A DNA stretch of 64,000 nucleotides. Origin: Salipiger abyssi. GTDB taxonomy: Bacteria; Pseudomonadota; Alphaproteobacteria; Rhodobacterales; Rhodobacteraceae. The notes under the pieces are model-generated. The model made no database searches, was not told the DNA's origin, and saw nothing but the letters and a program-made list of their open reading frames with translations. Below, piece after piece: positions 25,869 to 34,573 of this stretch. How positions within the stretch are numbered: position 1 is the first letter of the stretch; the number at the start of each line of letters is the position of its first letter. A program made the position numbers and the translations under genes. The stretch covers positions 62,001 to 126,000 of the forward strand of contig NZ_JAEKIS010000004.1 in assembly GCF_017311415.1 (NCBI RefSeq), given 5' to 3'.

Positions 25869-26591
25869 CTATGTTGCGTCGGGCGTCTGAATGAGGCCGA
25901 GCTTGCGGGCATCGGCGCGCATCGCATGAATGAGGTCGTCGACCGAGACGCGCGACCGGGCCATGTCGGGCGATGCCAGCTCCTGTAGAATGATGCCGTC
26001 GATGCCGGCCATGACCAGCTGCGCCAGGCGCTCGACATTGCGCATGGTTTCGGGGTCTTCGGCATCGACATGGAGTGCGAAGGCATCCACATGCGCGCGG
26101 ATGTAGTCGTTGTACTGGCGCCGGGCCATCCAGCGGGCATCGGCGCTGCGTAGCGCGTAGAGCGTCAGTTCATACTGAACGATCTGAATGGTCAGGTCGT
26201 CCTCGGCGTGGCGCCAGTCGGCCAGCAGGGCGCGGCCAATACATTCATCGAGGTTTCGGCTACCGGCGACACCCATGCGTAGCGAGCGGTCCATATTCGC
26301 GCCGAGATAGTCCAGAACGGCGAGCAGCAGGGCGTCCTTGCTTTCGAAATGGTAGTGAAGAGTTCCGAGGTTGACCTGCGCGAATTCGGCGATCTTGCGC
26401 GTGGTGATCCCGGTCACGCCTTCGGCGCAGAGCGCCGCAAGCGCGCCGGTCAGCAGCTTTTCCCGCGTCTCCCGCGCCTTGCGGCCCATGCGGGGGCGGG
26501 CCCCGGGCGCCGTAGCCGGCTTGTCGGGGCTGATTTCGGCGTTGGGCGCGTCCGCGCCGGACGGGGTTTCGGGAGGGTTCTTCATGCTCAT
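25869..26591 (-). CDS. TetR-family transcriptional regulator
   Basis: A 240-residue TetR regulator with a disordered N-terminal leader of about 35 residues, then the helix-turn-helix (residues about 40-85: KARETREKLLTGALAAL, GITTRKIAEFAQVNLGTLHYHF). The C-terminal ligand domain is of the type that follows KDALLLAVLDYL. A second ATG two codons later is equally possible as start. It is divergent from the hyuA-led operon; the 200-bp space between holds the palindrome TGGTC-TATT-GACCA. It probably represses that operon in the absence of substrate. Confidence 0.87.
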   Translation of the reverse strand: MSMKNPPETPSGADAPNAEISPDKPATAPGARPRMGRKARETREKLLTGALAALCAEGVTGITTRKIAEFAQVNLGTLHYHFESKDALLLAVLDYLGANMDRSLRMGVAGSRNLDECIGRALLADWRHAEDDLTIQIVQYELTLYALRSADARWMARRQYNDYIRAHVDAFALHVDAEDPETMRNVERLAQLVMAGIDGIILQELASPDMARSRVSVDDLIHAMRADARKLGLIQTPDAT

Positions 26592-26660
26592 ACTCGCATA
26601 ATAGGCGCTGAAACAGGCAGAGGCGATATTTCGTCGGCCTCTGATACGGTTTTAGATTTT

Positions 26661-26674
26661 TGGTCTATTGACCA
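26661..26674. promoter_or_regulatory. Candidate TetR operator upstream of hyuA
   Basis: TGGTC-TATT-GACCA, a perfect 5-4-5 inverted repeat, lies 70 bases from the TetR start and about 118 bases before hyuA. Its half-site GACCA recurs nearby in the same operon, which supports a common regulator. Confidence 0.5.
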
Positions 26675-26747
26675 GTTTCGTGCATCGTTGAAACTCTCTC
26701 CAAAGAGAAAACAGAGTCGAATCCGATCATGTCCAATTTCTTTTTTA

Positions 26748-26760
26748 ATCAAAAGACCAA
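26748..26760 (+). repeat. Repeated motif ATCAAAAGACCAA (copy 1)
   Basis: This 13-mer lies 32 bases upstream of the hyuA start. Copies differing at one base lie at 30560 and 31028. All share the GACCA half-site of the nearby palindrome. Confidence 0.45.
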
Positions 26761-26792
26761 GATCATCGACAGGTAGACAGGAGAACGGCGCC

Positions 26793-28841
26793 TTGCGCAA
26801 GATCGGCGTGGACACAGGCGGGACATTCACGGATTGCGTGCTTTTCGATGAGGAGCGCGGGCGTGTGGTCGTTGAGAAGGTGCCGTCTCAGCCGGCCAAT
26901 CCGGAGCAGGCGATCCTCGATGGGGTTCAGCGGGTGACCCGTCTGGCAGGGCTGAGCCTCGCGGAGATCGACGTGATCGCACATGGCACGACCATCGCAA
27001 CGAATATCGTGATCGAAGAAACCTATGCGCGTGCTGGCGTGCTGGCGACCAGCGGCTGCCGCGACGTGCTTGAGATAGGCACCCAGCAGCGGCCGCAACC
27101 ATATGCTCTGATGCACGCGCCCAAGCCGGTGCTGGTGCCGCGGGACCTGCGGGCCGAGGTGGCGGGGCGGGTGGATGCCGAGGGCAATCCTTTGGTGCCG
27201 CTCGATGAGGACGCCGCGCGCGCGGCCGTGCGGGCGCTGCTCGCCGAGGGCGTCGAGGCTCTGGCGATCACCGGGCTTTTCTCGTTTCTTGCGCCCATGC
27301 AGGAGCGCCGTGCCGCTGCCATCGCCGCGGAGGTCGCGGCGGAGGTGGGGCAGCCGCTCTATATTGTCGTCTCGTCCGATGTGTCGCGCGAAGTGCGGGA
27401 ATTTCCGCGTTTCGCTACAGCCGCCATCAACGCCTCTCTGGCGCCAAAGCTCGACCCTTATGTCCGCCGGCTGGATGATGAGCTGCGCGACTCCGGCTTT
27501 GCTGGCGAGCTGCTCATCATGCAAAGCTCCGGCGGCATCGCGACCGCGCAGCGCTCCATGGGCGAGCGCGCGCATCACCTTGTTCTGTCCGGCCCGGCGG
27601 CTGGCGTGGTGGGCGGCGTGGACGTTTGCGCACAGGCGGGGATCGGCGAGCTGATCACGCTGGATGTGGGCGGTACGAGCGCGGATATCGGCGTCGTGGT
27701 GGGGCAGGAGCCCCGGCTGCAATTCGAGATGGATCTGCCGAACGGCACGCCCTTGCAGGTGCCGAACCTTGAGATCGAGACCATCGGCGCGGGTGGAGGC
27801 TCCATTGCCTGGATCGACGCGGGTGGCGCGCTTCAGGTGGGGCCGCGCAGCGCCGGGGCCCGTCCGGGGCCCGTCTGCTTCGGGCTTGGCGGCACCGAGC
27901 CCACGGTCACCGACGCGCAGGTGGTTCTGGGGCGTCTGAACCCCGCCGGGCTGCTGGCCGGCGGGCTGCGGCTCGATCGGGAGGCGGCGGTTGCGGCTAT
28001 CGCGACACTGGCGGACCGGCTGGGAATGAGCGTCGAGGACGCGGCCATGGGCATCGTTTCGGTGATGGAGGCCAATATGGCGGGCGCCATCCGCCGCACC
28101 GCCGCGCGCAACGGCGACGATCTGCGCGACTTCACCCTGGTGGCCGCTGGCGGTGCGGGTGGGCTCAGCGTTGCGGCGCTGGCGCGCGATCTTGCCATTC
28201 CGCGTGTTCTCGTACCGCGCCATCCGGGGTTGCTCAGCGCCGCCGGACTGCTGAACGCGCCGCTGCGACACGATTTGACGCTGCCGATTCTTATCGCGGG
28301 CGAGGCGCTGGTGCCGGACGATCTGCTGTCGCGGCAAGCGGCGCTGGAGGCCGAGGTCGCCCGTGCGCTGCACGATGACGGCATGCCGGCGGAGCGTTGC
28401 AGCTTTGGCCATGCGCTCGACATCCGCTATTTCGGTCAGGAATTCTCGGTCACCACCCCTGTCACGCCGGGTGAGGCGGTGGCCGATATTCTCGATCGCT
28501 TCCACGTCGCGCATGAGCGCGTCTACGGCCATTCCGCGCCGGGCGACCGCACCGAGGTGACCGCGCTTCGGGTCAACGGAGCGGGCGCGGTGAACGCCAT
28601 GGCCGGGTTCGATCACGCCGCGCCCGCCGAGGCGAAGTCCCGTACGCGACGTGTCTGGTTCGCCGAGGCGGCTGGCTATGTGGACACGCCGGTTGTCCCA
28701 CGCGAGGCATTGGTCCCCGGCGACAGCCTGACGGGCCCGGCGATTGTCGAGCAGCTCGACACCACCATCGTTCTGCCGCCGGGCCGCCGGGCACAGGTCG
28801 ATCCGCGCGCCTGCCTGATCATCGAGGGGATCGCCGAATGA
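26793..28841 (+). CDS. hyuA: Hydantoinase/oxoprolinase family protein, subunit A
   Basis: A 682-residue ATP-dependent amidohydrolase subunit of the HyuA/5-oxoprolinase family. ASKHA-type motifs are clear: KIGVDTGGTFTDC at the N-terminus, HGTTIATN, MQSSGGIATAQ, LSGPAAGVVGG and LDVGGTSADIG. Together with HyuB it hydrolyses cyclic amides such as N-methylhydantoin, 5-oxoproline or acetophenone-type carboxylation substrates. The frame is open far upstream, but homology begins at TTG 26793, which has AGGAG 9 bases before it, so a TTG start is proposed. Overlap with hyuB (ATGA) shows a two-subunit enzyme. Confidence 0.87.
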   Translation: MRKIGVDTGGTFTDCVLFDEERGRVVVEKVPSQPANPEQAILDGVQRVTRLAGLSLAEIDVIAHGTTIATNIVIEETYARAGVLATSGCRDVLEIGTQQRPQPYALMHAPKPVLVPRDLRAEVAGRVDAEGNPLVPLDEDAARAAVRALLAEGVEALAITGLFSFLAPMQERRAAAIAAEVAAEVGQPLYIVVSSDVSREVREFPRFATAAINASLAPKLDPYVRRLDDELRDSGFAGELLIMQSSGGIATAQRSMGERAHHLVLSGPAAGVVGGVDVCAQAGIGELITLDVGGTSADIGVVVGQEPRLQFEMDLPNGTPLQVPNLEIETIGAGGGSIAWIDAGGALQVGPRSAGARPGPVCFGLGGTEPTVTDAQVVLGRLNPAGLLAGGLRLDREAAVAAIATLADRLGMSVEDAAMGIVSVMEANMAGAIRRTAARNGDDLRDFTLVAAGGAGGLSVAALARDLAIPRVLVPRHPGLLSAAGLLNAPLRHDLTLPILIAGEALVPDDLLSRQAALEAEVARALHDDGMPAERCSFGHALDIRYFGQEFSVTTPVTPGEAVADILDRFHVAHERVYGHSAPGDRTEVTALRVNGAGAVNAMAGFDHAAPAEAKSRTRRVWFAEAAGYVDTPVVPREALVPGDSLTGPAIVEQLDTTIVLPPGRRAQVDPRACLIIEGIAE

Positions 28842-30559
28842 CCGCCACCGCTCCGCTTGGCACGAATGCCATTGATGCGCCCATCGACCCGGTGACGGTT
28901 GCCGTCATCGGCGCGGCCCTGCGCGCCGTCGTTGGCGAGGCGGGCGAGGCGCTGCGGCGTTCGGCGCATTCGCCGATCATTCGTGAGATGCTGGACTATT
29001 CCTGCGCGCTCTTCGACGCGACGGGCCAGACGGTTTCCGAGGATGCCAATATCCCGGCGCTTCTGGGGTCCATGACCTATGCCATGCCGCATCTTCTGGC
29101 CGAAAACCCGCCCGAGACGATCCGGCCGGGAGATATTTTCATCGGCAACGATCCCTATCGCGGCTGCACCCACACGCTCGACATCCATATCTTTGCGCCG
29201 GTCTTCGACGGTGAGCGGCTGGTGGGCTGGGTCGGCAATCTCGCCCACCACACAGACATCGGCGGCACCAACCCCGGCACCGAGGGCTTTGCCAACCAGT
29301 CGATCTATGAGGAGGGGCTGCGCTTTCCCTGGGTCCGGCTGATGGAGGACGGGCGCGAGAACACCGCGCTGATGCGCTACTTCGAGAACAACACCCGCGA
29401 TCCTGTGTCCTCCATGGGCGATATCCGCGCCCAGATCGCCTCGGCCCGGCTGGCGCTGCGGCGGCTCGACGGGCTGATCGCCAAATACGGCGCCGACCGG
29501 CTGGGCGATGCCATGGCGGCGCGGATCGAGCAGAGCGAACGGCGGGTCCGCGCCATGCTTTCGGCGGTGCCGGATGGCTCGGGCCGGGCCGAGGGGTTTC
29601 TCGACAACGACGGGCTGAGGGACGATCCGGTCCGTATCGCGGTCGAGGTCACGCTGGCCGGCGACCGGCTGGTGGTGGATTTCACCGGCACCGATCCGCA
29701 ATTGTCGGGCGGCATGAACGCGTCGCGCACGGCGACGCTGGCGGCGGTGATCTTTGCGGTCAAGGCGATCTTCGACCCGGAGGCGGAGCAGACCGCAGGC
29801 AGCCTGCGCCCGGTCGAGATCGTATTGCCCGAGGGCTCGGCGGTGAACCCGGCCTTTCCGGCGGCGGTCAGCCTGCGCCACCTCGCGGCGCAGCGGATCA
29901 CCGACACCATCGTGCGCGCGGCAGCGGATTTCGTGCCGGGTCTTGAGGTGGCGGGCTCCTTCGTCGGCTTCTCCTCGATGGCGGCGGAATGCCGGCATCC
30001 GCGCACCGGGCTGACGGTGGTCATGGCCGACGATCTGGGCGGCGGTATGGGCGGCAACGGGCGCAATGACGGATTGTCGGGCGTCGACCCCTATCTCGGC
30101 AATGTCGGTATCCTGCCGATGGAGATCTGCGAGCGGCAATATCCGATCCGCATCCTCACCACCGAATTCGTTCCCGACAGCGGCGGGCCGGGCCAGCACC
30201 GGGGCGGGCTGGGCATACGGCGGATCTATGAGTTTCTCGACCGTGCCGATGTGGTCTTTTACACCGAGCAGACCCGCGCAGAATTCGCGCCCTGGGGCGC
30301 GGCGGGCGGCAGGCCGGGCCAGCCCGCGCGGCTGGTTCTGGAGCAGGCCGACGGGCGCTGCACGCCGGTCATGAAAAAGCGCGTGCTGGTCGGCCCGGGC
30401 GACCGCATGGTGACCGAGACGGCGGGCGGCGGCGGATGGGGCGATCCGGCCCGCCGCGATCCCGGGGACGTGATCCGCGACCTGCGCGAAGGAAAGGTCA
30501 CGATTGAGGCACTCTCCGGCGCTTACGGTGCCGCCACGTCCTCGGACGTTGACAAATAA
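28838..30559 (+). CDS. hyuB: Hydantoinase/oxoprolinase family protein, subunit B
   Basis: A 573-residue HyuB-family protein. The typical order is present: IDPVTVAVIGAALRAVVGEAGEALRRSAHSPIIREMLDYSCALFD, then PGDIFIGNDPYRGCTHTLD, NLAHHTDIGG, and late GGPGQHRGGLGIRR. The first block is cited in parts. It forms the second half of the ATP-dependent cyclic-amide hydrolase with HyuA and is translated from an overlapping start. Length agrees with family norms (about 560-590). The specific ring substrate is unknown; the importer behind it may supply it. Confidence 0.87.
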   Translation: MTATAPLGTNAIDAPIDPVTVAVIGAALRAVVGEAGEALRRSAHSPIIREMLDYSCALFDATGQTVSEDANIPALLGSMTYAMPHLLAENPPETIRPGDIFIGNDPYRGCTHTLDIHIFAPVFDGERLVGWVGNLAHHTDIGGTNPGTEGFANQSIYEEGLRFPWVRLMEDGRENTALMRYFENNTRDPVSSMGDIRAQIASARLALRRLDGLIAKYGADRLGDAMAARIEQSERRVRAMLSAVPDGSGRAEGFLDNDGLRDDPVRIAVEVTLAGDRLVVDFTGTDPQLSGGMNASRTATLAAVIFAVKAIFDPEAEQTAGSLRPVEIVLPEGSAVNPAFPAAVSLRHLAAQRITDTIVRAAADFVPGLEVAGSFVGFSSMAAECRHPRTGLTVVMADDLGGGMGGNGRNDGLSGVDPYLGNVGILPMEICERQYPIRILTTEFVPDSGGPGQHRGGLGIRRIYEFLDRADVVFYTEQTRAEFAPWGAAGGRPGQPARLVLEQADGRCTPVMKKRVLVGPGDRMVTETAGGGGWGDPARRDPGDVIRDLREGKVTIEALSGAYGAATSSDVDK

Positions 30560-30572
30560 ATCAAATGACCAA
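30560..30572 (+). repeat. Repeated motif ATCAAATGACCAA (copy 2)
   Basis: The copy begins one base after the hyuB stop, in the 100-bp gap before the binding-protein gene. It differs from copy 1 at one base and is identical to copy 3. Confidence 0.45.
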
Positions 30573-30659
30573 AAATAAATTCACCTCCGGCATCAAGGCT
30601 TCCGCAGAAGAGCCCAAAATCAACGTCTGCCGGTCACTTCCACAACAGGGAAAAGACAG

Positions 30660-31805
30660 ATGCACAAGACGATGACGCCTCTTATTGGCATGCAAGCTCT
30701 TCGTGGTTCCAGAGGTCCGACGCGCCGCGAGGTGCTGGGCGGGATGCTGGCCGCATCGACCGCGAGCCTTGGCCTGCCGCGCATGGCGCGTGCCGCAGAT
30801 GCCCGTATTTCTTATGTCGGTTGGGAGGGCTATGATAGCGCGTTCACCGCTGGGGGCTTTCTGGAACAGAACGGCGCGGAGCTGGATGCCACATATATCG
30901 CCGCGACCGAAGACATCATCACCCGGCTGCGCTCGGGCGGGATGGGCACGGTGGACATCACCAGTTTCAACCACCTCTACAATCCACTCATGGGCGAAGC
31001 CGGGCTGATCGCACCCGTTAAAACAGATCAAATGACCAATTTTGATAAGCTCTTGCCGCAGTTCCGAGACATGGCGACCGAGGCGGACGGCACCTGCTAC
31101 GGCATTCCGCTGACCTTCAGCAGCTGCGCGCTGCTGTATAACCCCGCGATGGTTTCTGCCGCGCCGACGAGCTGGAAGGACTTCCTCGCACCCGAATACA
31201 AGGGCAAGGTCGCGCTGTTCAGCGACGCGCTGACCAATATCCTGGTCTGGGCGCCGGTGGCGACCGGTGTCGCCGATCCGACCCGGCTGACCAAGGCGCA
31301 GCTCGACGAGACCGTCGACCTGCTGATCACGCTAAAGAAGGAGCATGTCCGCGCCATGCCCGCGAGCCTCGGCGACGGGGCGGAGCTGCTCATTCAGGGC
31401 GAGGTCGCCATGATCATGGGCTGGGAGCCGATGGTGATCTGGTGCCGGGAAAAAGGTGTCGAGGTCTCCATTGCCAAGCCCGAGGAAGGCACCTGGGCCT
31501 TTGTCGATACGCTGAACATCGCGACCGACGCGCCGAATGCCGATCTCGATCTGAGCCTGATCGACCATGCGATCAGCGCCGACGCACAGGCGGAATTCGG
31601 CAATGCCAACCTTCTGGGGATCGTCAACGCCGAGGCGGTGGGGCAACTCTCGCCCGAGCTTCAGGAGCTCTATGGGTTCGACAATCTCGATGCCTATTTC
31701 GAGCACGCGCATATCTACCCGCGCATGTTCCCGCTTGAGCCCGAGGGTGATTTCGTGACCTACGATCAGGTGCTCGACGGCTACGACCGGTTCCTGCGGG
31801 CCTGA
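30660..31805 (+). CDS. Tat-exported solute-binding protein, spermidine/putrescine (PotD) type
   Basis: A 381-residue periplasmic binding protein. The N-terminus carries a twin-arginine signal, PTRREVLGGMLAAS with R22-R23, and a cleavage region near ARA-AD. The mature part begins ISYVGWEGYDSAF and shows the PotD/PotF class I order, with GIPLTFSSCALLYNPAMV. A binding protein of this class takes polyamines or other amine-like cations, but many relatives bind unrelated small molecules. It heads the four-gene ABC importer and follows hyuAB. Tat export suggests folding in the cytoplasm before transport. Confidence 0.87.
   Translation: MHKTMTPLIGMQALRGSRGPTRREVLGGMLAASTASLGLPRMARAADARISYVGWEGYDSAFTAGGFLEQNGAELDATYIAATEDIITRLRSGGMGTVDITSFNHLYNPLMGEAGLIAPVKTDQMTNFDKLLPQFRDMATEADGTCYGIPLTFSSCALLYNPAMVSAAPTSWKDFLAPEYKGKVALFSDALTNILVWAPVATGVADPTRLTKAQLDETVDLLITLKKEHVRAMPASLGDGAELLIQGEVAMIMGWEPMVIWCREKGVEVSIAKPEEGTWAFVDTLNIATDAPNADLDLSLIDHAISADAQAEFGNANLLGIVNAEAVGQLSPELQELYGFDNLDAYFEHAHIYPRMFPLEPEGDFVTYDQVLDGYDRFLRA
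31028..31040 (+). repeat. Repeated motif ATCAAATGACCAA (copy 3)
   Basis: An exact repeat of the 13-mer at 30560, but within the binding-protein coding region. The position argues that it could be chance or an internal operator. Confidence 0.3.
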
Positions 31806-31831
31806 CGGAACGGGACACGGAGGGGGATCCG

Positions 31832-32896
31832 ATGGCAGCCGCATCGCTTCTGGAACTGCGCGGTCTGACGCGCCGCTACGGGACGATGACCGCGGTGCAG
31901 CCCATCGACCTCGCCATTCGCGAGAACGATTTCTTCGCGATCCTCGGCCCGTCGGGCTGCGGCAAGACAACCTTGCTGCGGATGATCGGCGGTTTCGTGC
32001 AGCCCTCGGACGGATATGTGCTGATTGGCGGGCGGGACGTCACCCGCCTGCCGCCGGACAAGCGCCCAACGGGCATGGTGTTCCAGAATTACGGTCTCTT
32101 CAGCCATATGACCGTGCGGCAGAACGTGGCCTATGGCCTGCGTCTGCGACGCAGGCCGCGTGCCGAGATTGGCGCGGAGGTGGAGCGGATGCTCGACCTC
32201 GTGCACCTGTCGCCCTATGCCGACCGGCCCGCCAAGGATCTGTCGGGCGGGCAGAAACAGCGGGTCGCGCTGGCGCGCGCGCTGATCCTCAAGCCGAAAG
32301 TGCTGCTGCTCGACGAGCCGCTCGCCGCGCTGGATCTGCAACTGCGCAAGGCGATGCATCAGGAGCTTCTGGCGATCCACGAGGCGATTGGCGGCACGTT
32401 CATTCTGGTCTCGCACGACCAGACCGAGGTGATGACCCTGGCGAACCGCGTGGCCGTGATGAGCGGCGGACGCGTCGCGCAGGAAGGCAGCCCGACCGAG
32501 ATCTACGACCGACCCGCCGACCCGTTCGTCGCGCGGTTCATCGGCGACGCCAACCTGCTGCCCGCGCGGCGTACCGGAGGCGTGATCCTACTTGGCGACG
32601 GCGCGCCGCCGATCCCTTCACCCGGTGCCGACGCGGCGGTCGACGTGATGCTCCGCCCCGAGGCGCTGCGGCTTGTCGCTGGCCATGGCAGTGGGCTGCG
32701 CGCGTATATCGAGCAGGTGGTGTTCCAGGGCTCCCACGTTCGGGTGCATTGTCTTGCAAAGCAGGCCGGTGGCGCCGAGATGCGCGTGACCGCCACCCTT
32801 GGCCGAGACGTGTTGCCGGCCGGGTCAGGGCAGGGTGCTGCGGTCTCGATCACATGGGCGGAGGGCGCGCCGCTTGTCCTTCCGGCGGGGGCGTGA
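31832..32896 (+). CDS. ABC transporter ATPase, PotA type
   Basis: A 354-residue ATPase. Walker A is GPSGCGKTT (residues 39-47), the Q-loop follows in GMVFQNYGLFSHM, and the signature is LSGGQKQRVALARAL with Walker B LLLDEPLAALD. A C-terminal TOBE domain (about residues 270-350) is typical of polyamine and spermidine importers. A GGAGG site lies before the ATG. It energises the importer made of the neighbouring binding protein and two permeases. Confidence 0.93.
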   Translation: MAAASLLELRGLTRRYGTMTAVQPIDLAIRENDFFAILGPSGCGKTTLLRMIGGFVQPSDGYVLIGGRDVTRLPPDKRPTGMVFQNYGLFSHMTVRQNVAYGLRLRRRPRAEIGAEVERMLDLVHLSPYADRPAKDLSGGQKQRVALARALILKPKVLLLDEPLAALDLQLRKAMHQELLAIHEAIGGTFILVSHDQTEVMTLANRVAVMSGGRVAQEGSPTEIYDRPADPFVARFIGDANLLPARRTGGVILLGDGAPPIPSPGADAAVDVMLRPEALRLVAGHGSGLRAYIEQVVFQGSHVRVHCLAKQAGGAEMRVTATLGRDVLPAGSGQGAAVSITWAEGAPLVLPAGA

Positions 32897-32898
32897 CC

Positions 32899-33774
32899 AT
32901 GCGCATGCCCGATGCCGAGCGCGCGCAACTCCGGCGCGAGGGGCTGAAGACAGCGTTGCTCATGGCGCCTGCGGTGATCGTGTTTATCGGGCTGTTCGTG
33001 GCACCGCTTGCCTGGTTTTTCGTGCAGAGCTTCTGGCGCAACGCGACGTTCCGCGTAGTGCCCGATTTTCAGTTCGGCAATTATGCGACCGCCTTTCGCG
33101 ATTATGGCGGCGTGCTGCTGCGCACGCTGGGGACCGGGCTGGAGGTGGGGGGGATCACCACCGTTCTGGCGTTTTTCTTCGCCTATGCGGTGCGCTTTGC
33201 GCTGGGGCGCGCCGGGCCGTTGATCCTGGTGATCGCGCTCACCACGCTCTTCGGCGGCTATGTGGTCAAGGTCTATGCCTGGCGCTCGCTGCTGGGTCTC
33301 GACGGTATCCTGAACGGCGCGCTGATGGCCGCCGGGCTGACCGACGCGCCGGTCGAGGCATTGCTCTTCAACGCCGGGGCGGTGACGGTCACGCTCACGC
33401 ATTACCTTCTGCCGCTGGCGATCCTGCCGCTTTACGGCGCGCTGGCGGATATGGACGAGACGGTGATCGCGGCGGCGCGCGACAGCGGCGCCTCGGCGCC
33501 GCGCACCATGTTCGACATCGTGCTGCCGCAGATCCGGCCCGCGCTGATCGCCAGTTTCGCCATGAGCTTCCTGCTCGCCGCCGGGGATTATGTCACCCCG
33601 GCGCTGGTCGGCAGCCCCGGCAACGCGATGTACGGCAATTTCATCCAGTCGCAGTTCGGGCTGCGTATGAACACGCCGCTGGGGGCGGCGATGTCCTTCA
33701 GCCTGCTGGGCTGCTGTCTGCTGATCCTTGCCACGGTCTGGCTGGTGATGCGCAGGGTGCTGAGGGCCAGATGA
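32899..33774 (+). CDS. ABC transporter permease, PotB type
   Basis: A 291-residue permease with about six membrane helices. It begins MRMPDAERAQLRREGLK, then LLMAPAVIVFIGLFVAPL, and the EAA loop is AARDSGASAPRTMFDIVLPQI. The upstream in-frame extension overlaps the ATPase gene and is rejected; ATG 32899 follows the ATPase stop by 2 bases. It forms the channel with the next permease, whose start overlaps its stop. Confidence 0.9.
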   Translation: MRMPDAERAQLRREGLKTALLMAPAVIVFIGLFVAPLAWFFVQSFWRNATFRVVPDFQFGNYATAFRDYGGVLLRTLGTGLEVGGITTVLAFFFAYAVRFALGRAGPLILVIALTTLFGGYVVKVYAWRSLLGLDGILNGALMAAGLTDAPVEALLFNAGAVTVTLTHYLLPLAILPLYGALADMDETVIAAARDSGASAPRTMFDIVLPQIRPALIASFAMSFLLAAGDYVTPALVGSPGNAMYGNFIQSQFGLRMNTPLGAAMSFSLLGCCLLILATVWLVMRRVLRAR

Positions 33775-34541
33775 GACAGGGCGCCGTTCTCCCATTTGCC
33801 TTCACCGCCGCCGTGCTGCTGTTTCTGACGGTGCCGCTGGTGCTCTGCATGCTCTTCGCCTTTACCACCGGCAACGCGTCGAGCCTGCCGGTGCCGGGGC
33901 TTGGTCTGCGCTGGTTCCGGGCGCTCGACGCCAACCCGCAGTTCTGGGCGGCGCTGTCGGTCACCGCGCAGGTGACCGTCGGCTGCGCGCTGGCCAGCAC
34001 GCTTACCGGACTGCTGGCGGCCATCGGCATGACGCGCATGTCCACCGCCCGCGCGATGAGCTGGCTTGTGGTGTTGAGCCTGCCGCTGATGCTGCCGCCG
34101 CTGGTGCTGGGCCTGGCGCTGCTGACCTTCTTCACCTCGGTGGGGCTGAAACCGGGCGTGACCGCGACCATCCTCGCGCATCTGGTCTTTACGCTGCCCT
34201 TCGTCACCGGGGTGCTTTACGCCCGGCTGTCCACGATGGACCGCGCGCCGGTCGATGCCGCCCGCGACCTCGGTCAGAGCCCGTTCGGCGCCTTTCGCGA
34301 CGTCACCCTGCCAGCACTCGGCCCGACACTGATCGGCGCGATGCTGATCGCCATGGCGCTGTCGCTCGACGATTTCGTCATCACCTTCTTCACCACCAGC
34401 CGGAACACCCTGTCGACGCTGATCTGGGGCATGATGCGCCAGAGCATCACACCCGAAATCAACGCCATCGGCACTTCGATCATCGCCTTCAGCCTGTCGG
34501 TGACGGTGATCGCGCTGCGCCTGACACGCTACCGGGGCTGA
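33771..34541 (+). CDS. ABC transporter permease, PotC type
   Basis: A 256-residue permease starting at ATG 33771, which overlaps the PotB-type stop by 4 bases. Membrane helices are evident (FTAAVLLFLTVPLVLCMLFAF; LSLPLMLPPLVLGLALL), and the EAA loop reads AARDLGQSPFGAFRDVTLPAL followed by SLDDFVITFF, characteristic of PotC. With the binding protein, ATPase and PotB it completes a polyamine-type importer. Confidence 0.9.
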   Translation: MRQGAVLPFAFTAAVLLFLTVPLVLCMLFAFTTGNASSLPVPGLGLRWFRALDANPQFWAALSVTAQVTVGCALASTLTGLLAAIGMTRMSTARAMSWLVVLSLPLMLPPLVLGLALLTFFTSVGLKPGVTATILAHLVFTLPFVTGVLYARLSTMDRAPVDAARDLGQSPFGAFRDVTLPALGPTLIGAMLIAMALSLDDFVITFFTTSRNTLSTLIWGMMRQSITPEINAIGTSIIAFSLSVTVIALRLTRYRG

Positions 34542-34573
34542 CCCTTGCTCCTCTTCCCTCGAAAGGATCCGTT

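Noticed and set aside
25684-25890. 68-residue open frame upstream of the TetR 3' end
   Set aside because: It overlaps the TetR gene, has no domain signature, and has an unusual composition.
26661-26674. RutR-type operator (TTGACCA-N2-TGGTCAA) for the TetR gene
   Set aside because: The half-sites are in the opposite order (TGGTC first, GACCA second), so it is not the RutR consensus, although the half-site bases resemble it.
26349-26792. Upstream extension of hyuA as an in-frame open frame
   Set aside because: It overlaps the TetR gene and its operator, lacks family similarity, and the homology begins at the TTG with AGGAG at 26793.
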